DNA of 64,000 nt from Methylobacterium sp. (GTDB taxonomy: Bacteria; Pseudomonadota; Alphaproteobacteria; Rhizobiales; Beijerinckiaceae). Shown in pieces: positions 35,030-44,759 of the stretch (position 1 is the first letter of the stretch; every line of letters begins with the position of its first letter). Location of the stretch: contig PERO01000008.1 in NCBI GenBank assembly GCA_002928875.1, positions 113,814 to 177,813 on the forward strand, written 5' to 3'. The translations under genes and the position numbers were made by a program. A model generated the notes under the pieces. It worked only from the letters and a program-made list of their open reading frames with translations, was not told the DNA's origin and made no database searches.

Positions 35030-35622
35030 GACGCAGCCCAATTGATGCCCGGCTGGTTCCGCAGTTTAAGGCGCGTGTAACGCGCTAAAGCATTAAGACC
35101 AATTGTCGCATCTTTATTTTGCTTCAATTTATGTCTTTTGGCATCGACGACAACATGACTGCTGAAAACAATTCGTTCAACACCATCCGAAAAAATGATT
35201 TTTTCCAATGGCTGCTCGATGTTCACAGACTTAAGGGCACTCCAAGATATTGTCCGCCGCCACAACAAAAACTGACGTTGCCGAATTTCGGCATTATCCC
35301 ACTCAATAGTGTTTTCAGTGAATTCAAATAGAAGGAGCACTGGAATAGCAATAAAAAAACTGTAAATATTTATTGATCCAAAATCATAGTTGTTTTGAAA
35401 AAATTTTATCAAAAAAATGGCGGCACAGCCACTGATACCGATGGCGTACTGCTCAAATCTAAATATTAATTTCCTAGATTTTGATTTTTTAATATGAAAA
35501 ACGCCAGATCTCATAAATAAACTTGGAAAAAACTTCTCAAGAAGTACTCCAAAGGCGCCAATAGCTATCATAACAAATAGTAATAAAAAGAAAATTTTAG
35601 CTAGATATAACAAATAATCCAT
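35026..35622 (-). CDS. AT-rich membrane protein gene inserted between proA and nadD, function unknown
   Basis: 198 residues with codons full of AAA, ATT and TTT, unlike any neighbour, so probably a recent arrival. It shows two or three transmembrane segments (about 5-28, 57-75, 85-102) and a soluble C-terminal part (EWDNAEIRQRQFLLWRRTISWSALKSVNIEQ ... IIFSDGVERIVFSSHVV) that looks like a bacterial PH-type beta domain. ATG 35622 begins one nt after the proA stop, and its stop overlaps the nadD start region, so it fits exactly in the operon. No transposase, repeats or att-like sequence is visible at its ends. I do not recognise a family. Confidence 0.7.
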   Translation of the reverse strand: MDYLLYLAKIFFLLLFVMIAIGAFGVLLEKFFPSLFMRSGVFHIKKSKSRKLIFRFEQYAIGISGCAAIFLIKFFQNNYDFGSINIYSFFIAIPVLLLFEFTENTIEWDNAEIRQRQFLLWRRTISWSALKSVNIEQPLEKIIFSDGVERIVFSSHVVVDAKRHKLKQNKDATIGLNALARYTRLKLRNQPGINWAAS

Positions 35623-35623
35623 T

Positions 35624-36922
35624 TCAAGGCCTCACCGTCCCCTCGCCTTTCACCACATATTTGAAGCTGGTGAGCTGCTCCACACCCACCGGCCCGCGTG
35701 CATGCATCCGGCCCGTGGCGATGCCGATTTCCGCGCCGAAGCCGAATTCCCCGCCATCCGCGAATTGCGTGGAAGCGTTGTGCAGCACGATGGCGGAATC
35801 CACCTCCGCGAGGAAGCGCCGGGCGGCGGCGTCATCCGCCGTGATGATCGCATCGGTGTGGTGGGAGCCGTAAGTCTCGACATGGCGGATGGCATCATCC
35901 AGCCCCTCCACCACCTTCACCGCGATGATTTTATCGAGGAATTCCGTGCTCCAGTCCTCCTCCGAGGCCGGGGTCACGCGCGGATCGACGGTCCGCGTGG
36001 CTTCATCGCCGCGCACGGCGCAGCCCGCATCGAGCAGGGCCGTCACCAGCGGGCCGAGATGGGTGGCCGCAGAGGCCCGGTCGACGAGCAGGGTCTCTGC
36101 CGCGCCGCACACCCCCGTGCGCCGGAGCTTCGAATTCAGCAGCACCGTGCGGGCCATGCCGAGATCGGCCTTTTCATGCACGTAGACGTGATTGTTGCCG
36201 TCGAGATGCGCGAAGACCGGCACGCGGGCCTCGGCCTGGACGCGCGCGACAAGGCTTCTCCCGCCGCGCGGCACGATAACATCGATCGCGCCATCGAGCC
36301 CCGCGAGCATGTGGCCCACCGCCTCGCGATCCGCGACCGGCACGAGCTGGATCGCGCCATCCGGCACGTCTTTCGTGGCGAGCCCGGCCTGCATCGCCTT
36401 CACGAGTTCGATGGCCGAGCGCAACGCACCCGATCCCGTGCGCAGGATCACCGCATTGCCCGCCTTCAGGCAAAGCGCACCAGCATCAGCCGTGACATTC
36501 GGGCGGCTCTCGAAGATGACGCCGATCACGCCGAGCGGCGTGCGCACCCGGCTGATCTGCAACCCGTTCGGCTGGGTCCATTCGGATGTCACCGCGCCAA
36601 CCGGATCGGGCAGAGCCGCGATCTCCTCGACCGAGACGGCGATGGCCTCGACCCGCTCCGGCGTCAGCAGCAGGCGATCGACGAAGGCGTCGGTCTGGCC
36701 GCTGCCGCGCGCCTCGGCGACATCGGCCGCATTGGCCTCGAGGATGTGCGGCAGTGCCCCGCGGATGGCGGAAGCGCAAGCCCGAAGCGCGTCCGACTTG
36801 GCCTCCGCGCTCATCAGCATCAGCGCGCGCTGCGCCGCGCGGGCCTTGCGGCCCATGGCCAGCAGGTCGGCGCGCAAACGCGTCTTGTCGGCATAGGGAA
36901 TGGTGTGGATCGTGGCGTTCAT
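35624..36922 (-). CDS. proA: ProA, gamma-glutamyl phosphate reductase
   Basis: 432-residue NADPH-dependent reductase giving glutamate 5-semialdehyde in proline synthesis. Aldehyde-dehydrogenase fold with the [24 protein letters not shown] motif (about 138), [18 protein letters not shown] with the catalytic Cys (about 277) and the C-terminal [29 protein letters not shown]. Start overlaps the proB stop by 4 nt. Confidence 0.97.
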   Translation of the reverse strand: MNATIHTIPYADKTRLRADLLAMGRKARAAQRALMLMSAEAKSDALRACASAIRGALPHILEANAADVAEARGSGQTDAFVDRLLLTPERVEAIAVSVEEIAALPDPVGAVTSEWTQPNGLQISRVRTPLGVIGVIFESRPNVTADAGALCLKAGNAVILRTGSGALRSAIELVKAMQAGLATKDVPDGAIQLVPVADREAVGHMLAGLDGAIDVIVPRGGRSLVARVQAEARVPVFAHLDGNNHVYVHEKADLGMARTVLLNSKLRRTGVCGAAETLLVDRASAATHLGPLVTALLDAGCAVRGDEATRTVDPRVTPASEEDWSTEFLDKIIAVKVVEGLDDAIRHVETYGSHHTDAIITADDAAARRFLAEVDSAIVLHNASTQFADGGEFGFGAEIGIATGRMHARGPVGVEQLTSFKYVVKGEGTVRP

Positions 36923-38052
36923 GCGGAACTGCCCTCGCCGCTCATCACGAGATCGTCGCGATGGATGATTTCCTTGCGGCCTGCATAACCCAGAACCGCC
37001 TCGATGTCGCGGGTGGATCGCCCGGCGATCTGCACGGCATCCACCGCATCATAGGCCACGAGCCCGCGCGCGATCTCGCCGCCATCCACGGCGCGGACCA
37101 CGACGCAATCGCCCCGGTTGAACGAACCTTCCACGCGGCGCACTCCGGCCGGAAGCAGGCTTTTGCCCGCGCGCATCGCGCCGGCCGCGCCTTCGTCGAC
37201 GGTCAACGTGCCGCGCGGCTCGAGCGTGCCGCCGATCCAGCGCTTGCGGGCGGTGACAGGCGTCGAGGGCGAGAGGAACCAGGTGCAGCGCGCGCCGTCC
37301 TGCACCGCCTTGATCGGGTGGAGCCGCGTGCCGTTGGCGATCAGCATGGCCGCCCCGCCGGAGGTCGCGATCTTGCCCGCCTCGATCTTCGTCATCATGC
37401 CGCCGCGCGAGAGTTCCGAGGCCGCCCCGCCCGCCATCGCTTCGATATCGGCGGTGATGCGCGGCACGAGGGCTACGAATTCCGCCCTCGGGTCCTTCTG
37501 CGGCGGCGCGGTGTAGAGCCCGTCGATATCCGAGAGCAGGATCACGCAATCCGCGCTCGCCATGGTGCCGACGCGCGCCGCGAGCCGATCGTTGTCGCCG
37601 TAGCGGATCTCCTGGGTCGCCACCGTGTCGTTCTCGTTGATCACGGGGATCGCGCGATGGCCGAGCAGCGTGCCGATGGTCGCGCGGGCATTGAGATAGC
37701 GCCGGCGCTCCTCGGTATCGCCATAGGTCAAGAGGATCTGCGCGGCGGTGATGCCGTGCCCGGCGAGGCTTTCCGACCAGGCCCGCGCCAGCGCGATCTG
37801 CCCCACGGAGGCGGCCGCCTGCGCCTCCTCGAGTTCGAGCGCGCGCTTTCCCAGTTTCAGCACCGTTCGGCCCATGGCGATGGCACCGGAGGAAACGACG
37901 AGAATATCCGCACCGGCCCGGTGGAGGCCCGCGATATCCTCGACCAGGGCCTTCAGCCACGCCTCCTTCAGGCCGCCGGTCTTCTCGACGAGCAGCGATG
38001 AACCCACCTTGATGACGATGCGGCGAAAACTCGGCAATGCGGGGCTGTTCAC
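36919..38052 (-). CDS. proB: ProB, glutamate 5-kinase
   Basis: 377 residues; phosphorylates glutamate as first step of proline synthesis and is normally feedback-inhibited by proline. N-terminal amino-acid-kinase domain ([50 protein letters not shown]) and a C-terminal PUA domain (about 285-370). GTG 38052 with GGAAG upstream gives the family length; the frame is open 29 codons further but that part is not ProB-like. It is divergent from the coiled-coil gene. Confidence 0.96.
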   Translation of the reverse strand: MNSPALPSFRRIVIKVGSSLLVEKTGGLKEAWLKALVEDIAGLHRAGADILVVSSGAIAMGRTVLKLGKRALELEEAQAAASVGQIALARAWSESLAGHGITAAQILLTYGDTEERRRYLNARATIGTLLGHRAIPVINENDTVATQEIRYGDNDRLAARVGTMASADCVILLSDIDGLYTAPPQKDPRAEFVALVPRITADIEAMAGGAASELSRGGMMTKIEAGKIATSGGAAMLIANGTRLHPIKAVQDGARCTWFLSPSTPVTARKRWIGGTLEPRGTLTVDEGAAGAMRAGKSLLPAGVRRVEGSFNRGDCVVVRAVDGGEIARGLVAYDAVDAVQIAGRSTRDIEAVLGYAGRKEIIHRDDLVMSGEGSSA

Positions 38053-38218
38053 GGCGGATCTTCCAACACGAACCGGTCCGGGTGAAACGCCTTGGCGCAC
38101 CCGATTTCTGCGGGGATGCCCGGGCAAATCCCCGTGCATGGATTGTGGCCGGAGGGGCCATCTGTTAAATAATCGTCAAAGGCATCTTTTGGCTAGAAGA
38201 GATCAGTTGAGGCCGAAC

Positions 38219-39643
38219 ATGAGTTGGGATTTCCTGCGCCTTCAACGCGAGACGAAAACCGCGAATCCGGCGCCCAATGCCACCAATCCTGCGCAACCGG
38301 TGCGGGCAAGCGAGGCGGAATCCGCCGCCGCGGAGGTGCATCTGCTGAAGAATTTCGATGCCCGCGCCCTGGGTGCGGCCCGCGATACCGTGCGCGCGAA
38401 GCTCGACGAATTCGAGAACTCGCTGCAGGCCCTCACCCAGCTGCCGGATCAGTTCCGCCAGGTGATGGCGCCGATCGAGAACGCCGTGAACTCGATGGCG
38501 CTGCTGCGCAATCGCCTCGAGGTCACCGAGGAGACGCTGAGCACCGAGCAGCAGAAGGCCGGCAGCCTCGGTCTCGAATTGTCGCGGGCGCTGGCCGAAC
38601 TCGAACGGGCGCAATTCCAGCTGAAGAGCGAGGAAAGCGCCCATGCGAGCCTGCGCGAGCGCGCGACCGCACTCGAGACGAGCCTCAACGATATCCGCCG
38701 CGAGCATGCCGACCTCACCGCCAAGGTGAACCGCATGGAGCCGCTGCTGCGGGAAGCCACAGCCGCGCGGGACGCTGCCGAGATCGAACTCAAGACCCTG
38801 CATGCCGCCAAGACGCAGGCCGATGACGAATTGCTGCTGCTGCGCCAGGAACTGACCAATGTCCGGCAGGATCTCGCGACCCAGCAGAACCTCCATAACG
38901 AGTTGACCCTCACCAACACGCGCAACCAGGAGCGGCTCGAGACAACGCAGGCCAGTATCGGCCAGCTCGAAGGCACGCTGGCTTCCGTCAACGACAAGCT
39001 CGCCAATGTCGTCGCCGCCCTGCAGAAGGAACGCAACACCTCGCGCCAGCTGCGCGCCGACAACGAACAGCTCCTGAAGGAGCGCGAGGAAACCAAGCTG
39101 CAATTCGAGACGCAGCTTGAAGCGTCACGCTCGCGCTACCAGTTCATCGAGACGATGCTGGAGGAATCCCGCGCGCGCTTCCACGAGGAGACGCGCCAGC
39201 TTTCCACCGCCCGCCGCGAGCGCGCCCAGCGCGACCGCGAGATCGGGCAGCTCACGCTCCAACTCGAAACGCTGCAGCGCGAGATGGCGGAACTGCGGGG
39301 CCAGGCGAATTCCAGCGGCGAGGCCCTCACCTCGACCAGCAGCCTGCTCGCGACCGAGGTGGAAAACCGCCGCAAGCTCGAACTCGAACTCGACGTGCTG
39401 CGCGCGGAGAATTCCAACCTGGTGCTGAAGCAGAAGTCGCTGACGGAAACCGCGCGCGCCAATCTCGCGACGATTTCCGAGGCCACCGCGAAGTTCCAGA
39501 ACAAGCTCGCAGCCCTGCGCGCCGAAAACGATCAGCTCCGTTCGGAACTGAACCTCCTGCGCAGCCGGCAGCCGGCCGAACTCGACGAGGATCTGGCCGA
39601 TCTTCTGGTTCCGCCGGAGGAGAACGTCGTGCCGCTGCGCTAG
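38219..39643 (+). CDS. Long coiled-coil protein, function unknown
   Basis: 474 residues. A short N-terminal region (MSWDFLRLQRETKT, then an Asn/Pro/Ala linker) is followed by an almost unbroken coiled coil from about residue 50 to 455, with heptad-like leucines and long Glu/Arg/Gln runs, and a short acidic tail (ELDEDLADLLVPPEENVVPL). No membrane segment or signal peptide. This resembles bacterial intermediate-filament-like or scaffold proteins, but no specific family is recognised. It is divergent from proB and followed by an intergenic palindromic repeat. Confidence 0.75.
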   Translation: MSWDFLRLQRETKTANPAPNATNPAQPVRASEAESAAAEVHLLKNFDARALGAARDTVRAKLDEFENSLQALTQLPDQFRQVMAPIENAVNSMALLRNRLEVTEETLSTEQQKAGSLGLELSRALAELERAQFQLKSEESAHASLRERATALETSLNDIRREHADLTAKVNRMEPLLREATAARDAAEIELKTLHAAKTQADDELLLLRQELTNVRQDLATQQNLHNELTLTNTRNQERLETTQASIGQLEGTLASVNDKLANVVAALQKERNTSRQLRADNEQLLKEREETKLQFETQLEASRSRYQFIETMLEESRARFHEETRQLSTARRERAQRDREIGQLTLQLETLQREMAELRGQANSSGEALTSTSSLLATEVENRRKLELELDVLRAENSNLVLKQKSLTETARANLATISEATAKFQNKLAALRAENDQLRSELNLLRSRQPAELDEDLADLLVPPEENVVPLR

Positions 39644-39745
39644 AGCATTTTCCGGCCAAGTGGATACCGGCTGGCCATCAGAAAATGCGACACAACCGAG
39701 AGATAGAGCGATCGATCTGATCAAGTCCGATCGGAAACCGCTCTC
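39644..39745. repeat. Palindromic intergenic repeat element, copy 1
   Basis: About 100 bp starting directly after the coiled-coil gene stop: GAGCATTTTCCGG ... CAGAAAATGCGACA ... GAGCGATCGATCTGATCAAG ... GATCGGAAACCGCTCTC. It holds two nested palindromes (GCATTTTC/GAAAATGC and GAGCG-TTTCC/GGAAACCGCTC type). A related copy lies inverted at 52692-52784. It looks like the RIME-type mosaic elements known from Rhizobiales. Confidence 0.85.
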
Positions 39746-39815
39746 AAGGGTGGCGCGAGGCTGATCCGCCCTTCAGGCTTGCGGATGGCCTCGCGCGGAA
39801 ATCAGGCCCGAAAAA

Positions 39816-40859
<1,044 letters not shown>

Positions 40860-40900
40860 CTAACGGCTCGCGGCCGAAAAGGCAAGGAACGCGCTTGGCC

Positions 40901-41437
40901 TCACGGGCGGATGGCGCGTGCGGCTTCCTCCGTGCGGGCGAAATTCACGTTCACCCGCGCCACGGGCAGGTGCCAGCGGCTCACCCAGGCTGTGTTGCGC
41001 AAAGTGCCGTCGCCGGGCAGGAACAGGGTGTCCGAGAAGCGCACGATGGTCGGCGCGGCCTTCGGCGTGAGGTTCACGTCATAGGCGAAGGTGGCGCGCG
41101 GGCCATCGAGCGTCACCACGGTCTCGCCGATCACATCCTCGCGCGTGCCGATATAGGTGGCAGGGCCCGTCTTGCGGAAGCGCCAGGTCTTCACGTCCTT
41201 CTCGCCATCCTCGTATTCGAAGGCCTCGCGCAGCGTCAGCACCTCGCCGTTCCAGCGCCCGTCGAGCACCACCTTGAAGCGGCGCGACGTGCCGTTGATG
41301 GCACCGAACCAGCCATAGGCGTAGGTGCGGCCCTTGAAGAATTCCTCGAGCCGGAGATCCGGGGCCTGCGCCCTGGCACCGGTCATGCCAAGCAGCAGCG
41401 AAAGGCCGGCGGCCAGAAAGGGAATGGTTCGAAACAT
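40901..41437 (-). CDS. DUF3833 family periplasmic protein
   Basis: 178 residues with a Sec signal peptide (cleavage near ARA-QAPDLRL, about residue 23). The mature part is beta-rich: LEEFFKGRTYAYGWFGAINGTSRRFKVVLDGRW, FEYEDGEKDVKTWRFRKTGP, YVGTREDV-like YIGTREDVIG, matching DUF3833. No lipobox cysteine is present. Function of the family is not known; a lipocalin-like barrel is plausible. Confidence 0.78.
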   Translation of the reverse strand: MFRTIPFLAAGLSLLLGMTGARAQAPDLRLEEFFKGRTYAYGWFGAINGTSRRFKVVLDGRWNGEVLTLREAFEYEDGEKDVKTWRFRKTGPATYIGTREDVIGETVVTLDGPRATFAYDVNLTPKAAPTIVRFSDTLFLPGDGTLRNTAWVSRWHLPVARVNVNFARTEEAARAIRP

Positions 41438-41499
41438 GGCTGATCCTTGCTGTCCTCTCTCCCCGCTGTTCCTACGCAGCCCGAGCGGGAACGGATGGA

Positions 41500-42060
41500 T
41501 CAGCCCGCGACGGGCCGGAAATCCGGGCGTTGAAGCAGGGTGTTGATATGCGCGAGCTCGGCGTTCCGCGGGGTGCAGAATTGCGGTACGCCCCCCAACG
41601 CGACGAAACCCAGCTTCTGCTGGATGCGCAAGGAGCCCTCATTGCCCTCGAAGACGCCGGAATAGATCGTGTTCGCGCCGGTATGCTCGAAGATCGCCGC
41701 GCAGAACAGGCTTGCCGCGCGCGTCATCACGCCCTGCCCCCAGAAGGGTTCGCCGAGCCAGTAGCCGATATGCGGGCCCGGAGCGGACTGGCGCGAACCT
41801 GCCGGCTCGATGGAGCCGGAAATGGCGCCGAGCACCACCCCATTGCGCTCGATGGCCCAGTATTGCGCGCTCTCCGGCCCGCGATTGGCCGCTTCGATGA
41901 ATTCCACCGTTTCCATGAAGGAAACGGGCCAGTTCGGGCGTGCCAGCCACTTCACCACGTTCCAGTTGTTGAACAGGGCGAACAGCGTGGCGCTATCGGC
42001 GGGGCTCGCCCGCCGAAGCTGGATTTCTCCCGTGCCGATGCGATCCGGCAGGCGATGCAT
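41500..42060 (-). CDS. GNAT family N-acetyltransferase (first of a pair)
   Basis: 186-residue RimJ/RimL-like acetyltransferase. IQLRRASPADSATLFALFNNWNVVKWLA at the start, PHIGYWLGEPFWGQGVMTRAASLF (acetyl-CoA loop, about 105) and NTIYSGVFEGNEGSLRIQQKLGFVALG near the end. ATG 42060 overlaps the stop of the upstream GNAT gene (TGATG). The two genes are diverged relatives in tandem. Substrate unknown; ribosomal protein N-termini or small amines are typical for this branch. Confidence 0.88.
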   Translation of the reverse strand: MHRLPDRIGTGEIQLRRASPADSATLFALFNNWNVVKWLARPNWPVSFMETVEFIEAANRGPESAQYWAIERNGVVLGAISGSIEPAGSRQSAPGPHIGYWLGEPFWGQGVMTRAASLFCAAIFEHTGANTIYSGVFEGNEGSLRIQQKLGFVALGGVPQFCTPRNAELAHINTLLQRPDFRPVAG

Positions 42061-42680
42061 CACGCGCTCTCGCGGAATTCCGGGCGCTCGGTGGGCAGCG
42101 GCGCGCGCCAGCCCTTCAGGGACGCCCAGAGCCGGCGAGAAAGGCGGTATTCGTCGGTATGCACCGTGTCGCCCCAGGCCGGGCGCTGGCTCATGCCGGA
42201 GCCGACATACTGGAAACCGCAGCGCTCGAGCACCGCGCGCGACCGATCGTTCGTGACGCGCACGCCGGCGATGATGGCCGGCGCGTTGGTGTAGAGAAAG
42301 GCCGCGTCGAGCAGCGCCTGCGCCGCTTCGGTCGCGTAGCCCTTGCCCCAATGCGACACGCCGAGCCAGTAGCCGAGCGAGACCTCGCCGGTCGGGCGCT
42401 GGCGCAAGGACGCCACGCCCAGGAGCCTTTCCTGATCCTTCCGCGCCGTGATGGCCAGATAAAGCCCCCGCCCCTCGAGGTTCTGGCTGCGCGCCTCGGA
42501 CACGAAGGCCACGGCATCCTCCGGCCGGTACGGATGCGGGATCACCGCATGGGACTCGGCGACCCGGCGGTCGCCCGCCTCGACGCAGAGGGTCGCAACA
42601 TCCTTCGCCTTGGGCCAGCGCAGGAACAGCCGCGCCGTCTCGAGTGTGAACACGTCATCGCGAAACAGATCAGGAAACAT
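42060..42680 (-). CDS. GNAT family N-acetyltransferase (second of a pair)
   Basis: 206 residues, RimJ/RimL-like. TLETARLFLRWPKAKDVATL, LGYWLGVSHWGKGYATEAAQALLDAAF (acetyl-CoA pyrophosphate loop, about 115) and RVTNDRSRAVLERCGFQYVG. ATG 42680 with GGAGG 8 nt upstream is chosen; a longer frame to 42845 includes the rpmA terminator hairpin and is rejected. Upstream member of the GNAT pair, downstream of rplU-rpmA. Confidence 0.9.
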   Translation of the reverse strand: MFPDLFRDDVFTLETARLFLRWPKAKDVATLCVEAGDRRVAESHAVIPHPYRPEDAVAFVSEARSQNLEGRGLYLAITARKDQERLLGVASLRQRPTGEVSLGYWLGVSHWGKGYATEAAQALLDAAFLYTNAPAIIAGVRVTNDRSRAVLERCGFQYVGSGMSQRPAWGDTVHTDEYRLSRRLWASLKGWRAPLPTERPEFRESA

Positions 42681-42739
42681 GGTGCGAAACCTCCGTCCAG
42701 TATCGCCGTTGGCTTGCAGGCCTAAAGCGACAGAAACGT

Positions 42740-42778
42740 GAAAAAAGAAGGGGGAAGTCTGGTTTCCCGGACTTCCCC
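42740..42778 (-). terminator. Second terminator downstream of rpmA
   Basis: GGGGAAGTC / GACTTCCCC stem (42751-42759, 42770-42778) followed on the - strand by CCTTCTTTTTTCAC. It stands between rpmA and the GNAT pair. Confidence 0.75.
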
Positions 42779-42856
42779 GCTTGCGGTTTCGCTTTTTGTG
42801 AGAGATTTCAGGCCTTTGGCCTTTCCCCCCTCGCTCACCCGCCATTGGTTCTCTTC

Positions 42857-42892
42857 CGAGAAACCCGGCGGGGAGGTTTGGCTCCTCGCCGG
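42857..42892 (-). terminator. Terminator right after rpmA
   Basis: CCGGCGGGGAG / CTCCTCGCCGG near-perfect 11-bp stem (42865-42875, 42882-42892) with a 6-nt loop and GGTTTCTC downstream on the - strand; it begins 1-2 nt after the rpmA stop. Confidence 0.7.
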
Positions 42893-42893
42893 T

Positions 42894-43163
42894 TTATTCT
42901 GCCGCCTTGGCAGCGACCGGTACGACATGAACGTATTGACGCGGGCCTTTCTGTTTGAAGACGACCGTACCGGTGGCCGTGGCAAACAGGGTGTGGTCGG
43001 TGCCCATGCCGACATTCGTGCCGGCATGCCAACGCGTGCCGCGCTGGCGCACGATAATGTTGCCCGCGAGAACGGCTTCGTTGCCGAACTTCTTCACGCC
43101 AAGACGCTGGGCGTGAGAATCACGACCGTTGCGCGACGAACCGCCTGCTTTTTTGTGAGCCAT
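42894..43163 (-). CDS. rpmA: Ribosomal protein L27
   Basis: 89 residues beginning [29 protein letters not shown], the invariant L27 N-terminus that reaches into the peptidyl transferase centre (no Firmicutes-type cleavable leader). [28 protein letters not shown] follows. Second gene of the rplU-rpmA operon. Confidence 0.99.
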   Translation of the reverse strand: MAHKKAGGSSRNGRDSHAQRLGVKKFGNEAVLAGNIIVRQRGTRWHAGTNVGMGTDHTLFATATGTVVFKQKGPRQYVHVVPVAAKAAE

Positions 43164-43279
43164 GGAAGCGCTCCTGAGATCCCAAAGAGGGCGCGGGAAA
43201 CCTATTGACGGAATCCCTACCCTAGAATTGTCACGAAATCACGCGAAAAAATGTCAGCGCTGCTGACACATTCCGATGA

Positions 43280-43891
43280 TCAATAATCCTTGCCCGAAGC
43301 GAGCTCGGCCTGGTCGGCCTTCGCGCGCGGCGGCTTGCCGGCGAGAAGCTCCTTCGCCTGCTCCACCCATTCCTCGCGGGTGATGCGGCCACGCAGCTTC
43401 AGTTCCTCATCCCACTTCGCGATATCGGCCTCGCCCCAGGCGGCGATGTCCGACCAGCTGGTGATGCCGGCCGCGCGGAGCTTCTTCTCGATCGTCGGAC
43501 CGATGCCGGCGATGAGCGAGAGGTTCGAGGGATCCACCGAAGCGGCCGGTGCCGCCTTGGCCGTCATGGCCGGCTTCGCGCCGCCCGTCAGGATTTCGGT
43601 GATGCGGACGATCGTCAGATCCTGGCGATGGCCCTTCTTGCGCTTGGAATTCTGGCGGCGGCGCTTCTTGAAGGAGATGACCTTCGGGCCGCGGGCCTGC
43701 TCGACCACCTCGCCGGCGACCGTGGCGCCCGCCACCGTCGGCGTGCCGACCGTAACGGTGTCGCCACCGAGCATGAGAACCTGCTCGAAGGCGATCACGT
43801 CGCCGGCCTCGGCTTCGAGGCGCTCGATCGTGATGACGTCGTTGGCGGCAACCTTGTATTGCTTGCCGCCCGTCTTGATGACTGCGAACAT
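43280..43891 (-). CDS. rplU: Ribosomal protein L21 with C-terminal helix-hairpin-helix extension
   Basis: 203 residues. Residues 1-103 are a normal L21 ([45 protein letters not shown]). An Ala/Pro linker leads to an about 70-residue tail with [29 protein letters not shown], a helix-hairpin-helix (HhH5) motif, followed by charged helices. Such tails are known on L21 of several Rhizobiales. ATG 43891 is the L21 start; the long open frame upstream is not coding. Confidence 0.95.
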   Translation of the reverse strand: MFAVIKTGGKQYKVAANDVITIERLEAEAGDVIAFEQVLMLGGDTVTVGTPTVAGATVAGEVVEQARGPKVISFKKRRRQNSKRKKGHRQDLTIVRITEILTGGAKPAMTAKAAPAASVDPSNLSLIAGIGPTIEKKLRAAGITSWSDIAAWGEADIAKWDEELKLRGRITREEWVEQAKELLAGKPPRAKADQAELASGKDY

Positions 43892-44310
43892 AAAAACGTC
43901 CTTTTCTCGCACCGCCTTCAGGGCCTGGCCCCGGGCAGCCTTTTTGGTTTCTGTCCGGTGGCTTTTCCGCGGAAGATATCCACGGCCCGGATCGTTGCCG
44001 GTGTCTTCGAAAGACGTTCGCCACAAAACGAAAAGGCGCGGTTCTTCGCCGCGCTTTGCAGAAGCAGCGCTTAAGCCGGAGCAAGACAGGAAAGTCAAGC
44101 GGAAAGGGCGCGTTTTCGCCGCGCGAGCACCCTTCAGGCGCCGTGCTTGGCCTTCCGCCCTCCCCGATATCACGTCAAGCGCCGCCCTGCCGTTCCACCC
44201 GCCATTCGTCCCGAACAGGGCCGCGAATGGCCGTTCTGCGCAAGCCTCCTCTTGCACTTCGCCGCGCGCTTCTGTATCGGGCCTGCCAGACCACGCGTTC
44301 GCGCGTCCAC
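43892..44310. other. Intergenic region upstream of rplU
   Basis: 419 bp without a convincing gene; it must hold the - strand rplU promoter and leader. A hairpin GCGCGG-(7 nt)-CCGCGC at 44036-44054, followed on the - strand by CTTTTCG, could be a leader attenuator. Open frames here have no ribosome sites and are shadows. Confidence 0.45.
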
Positions 44311-44400
44311 GGAGAGGTGGCAGAGTGGTCGATCGCGCCGCACTCGAAATGCGGAGTCCGTGCAAGCGGACCGGGGGTTCGAATCCCTCCCTCTCCGCCA
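44311..44400 (+). tRNA. tRNA-Ser (anticodon CGA)
   Basis: 90 nt with encoded CCA. Acceptor stem GGAGAGG pairs with CCTCTCC; long variable arm as expected for serine; anticodon stem CCGCA/TGCGG with loop CTCGAAA gives anticodon CGA at 44345-44347 (reads UCG codons); T-arm contains GGTTCGAATC. Confidence 0.97.
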
Positions 44401-44693
44401 TTTGATTGCCCAAAGTGCTGGAAAACAACAGATACTTTTCCGTATCTCGAGTTTCATCCACGGGCCCGCAATGGCGATCTCGCGGGAGGCCGTTTCCGCC
44501 CCGCGCCTGCTTTCTCGCCCCCGCATCAACCGAATGCCCTGATCACACCGTTTGCCCGTACGGCAAGTGCGATTGCCCGGGCACGCAAGGGGATGTTCCT
44601 GCGCGACGCCGCCGTTGAAGCAGCGACGTTCCGCTGGCTTTACACCGATGCGACGCACAGCCGAGAATATCCCGCCTTCCCTCGGCGGTCGGT
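44401..44693. other. Gap between tRNA-Ser and the sigma-controlled block
   Basis: About 290 bp with no supported gene. Directly after it comes the first of five shared ECF-type promoters. No attachment-site-like repeat of the tRNA 3' end was recognised here. Confidence 0.4.
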
Positions 44694-44719
44694 GTAACGA
44701 GACGGTGCCTGCATTCGAA
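44694..44719 (+). promoter_or_regulatory. ECF-sigma promoter 1 (radical SAM gene)
   Basis: GTAACG (44694-44699), 16-nt spacer, CGAA (44716-44719). Identical architecture to four other sites in this block and to the promoter of the ECF sigma gene at 54.9 kb; resembles the published Caulobacter SigF consensus as I recall it (GTAACC-N16-CGAA). Start codon lies 41 nt downstream. Confidence 0.85.
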
Positions 44720-44759
44720 TGTCTGAAGGCAGGTCACATTAATTCCGGAACGCAAAGAC

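Noticed and set aside
42681..42845. Longer N-terminus for the second GNAT enzyme
   Set aside because: The extension runs through a terminator hairpin; ATG 42680 has a proper GGAGG.
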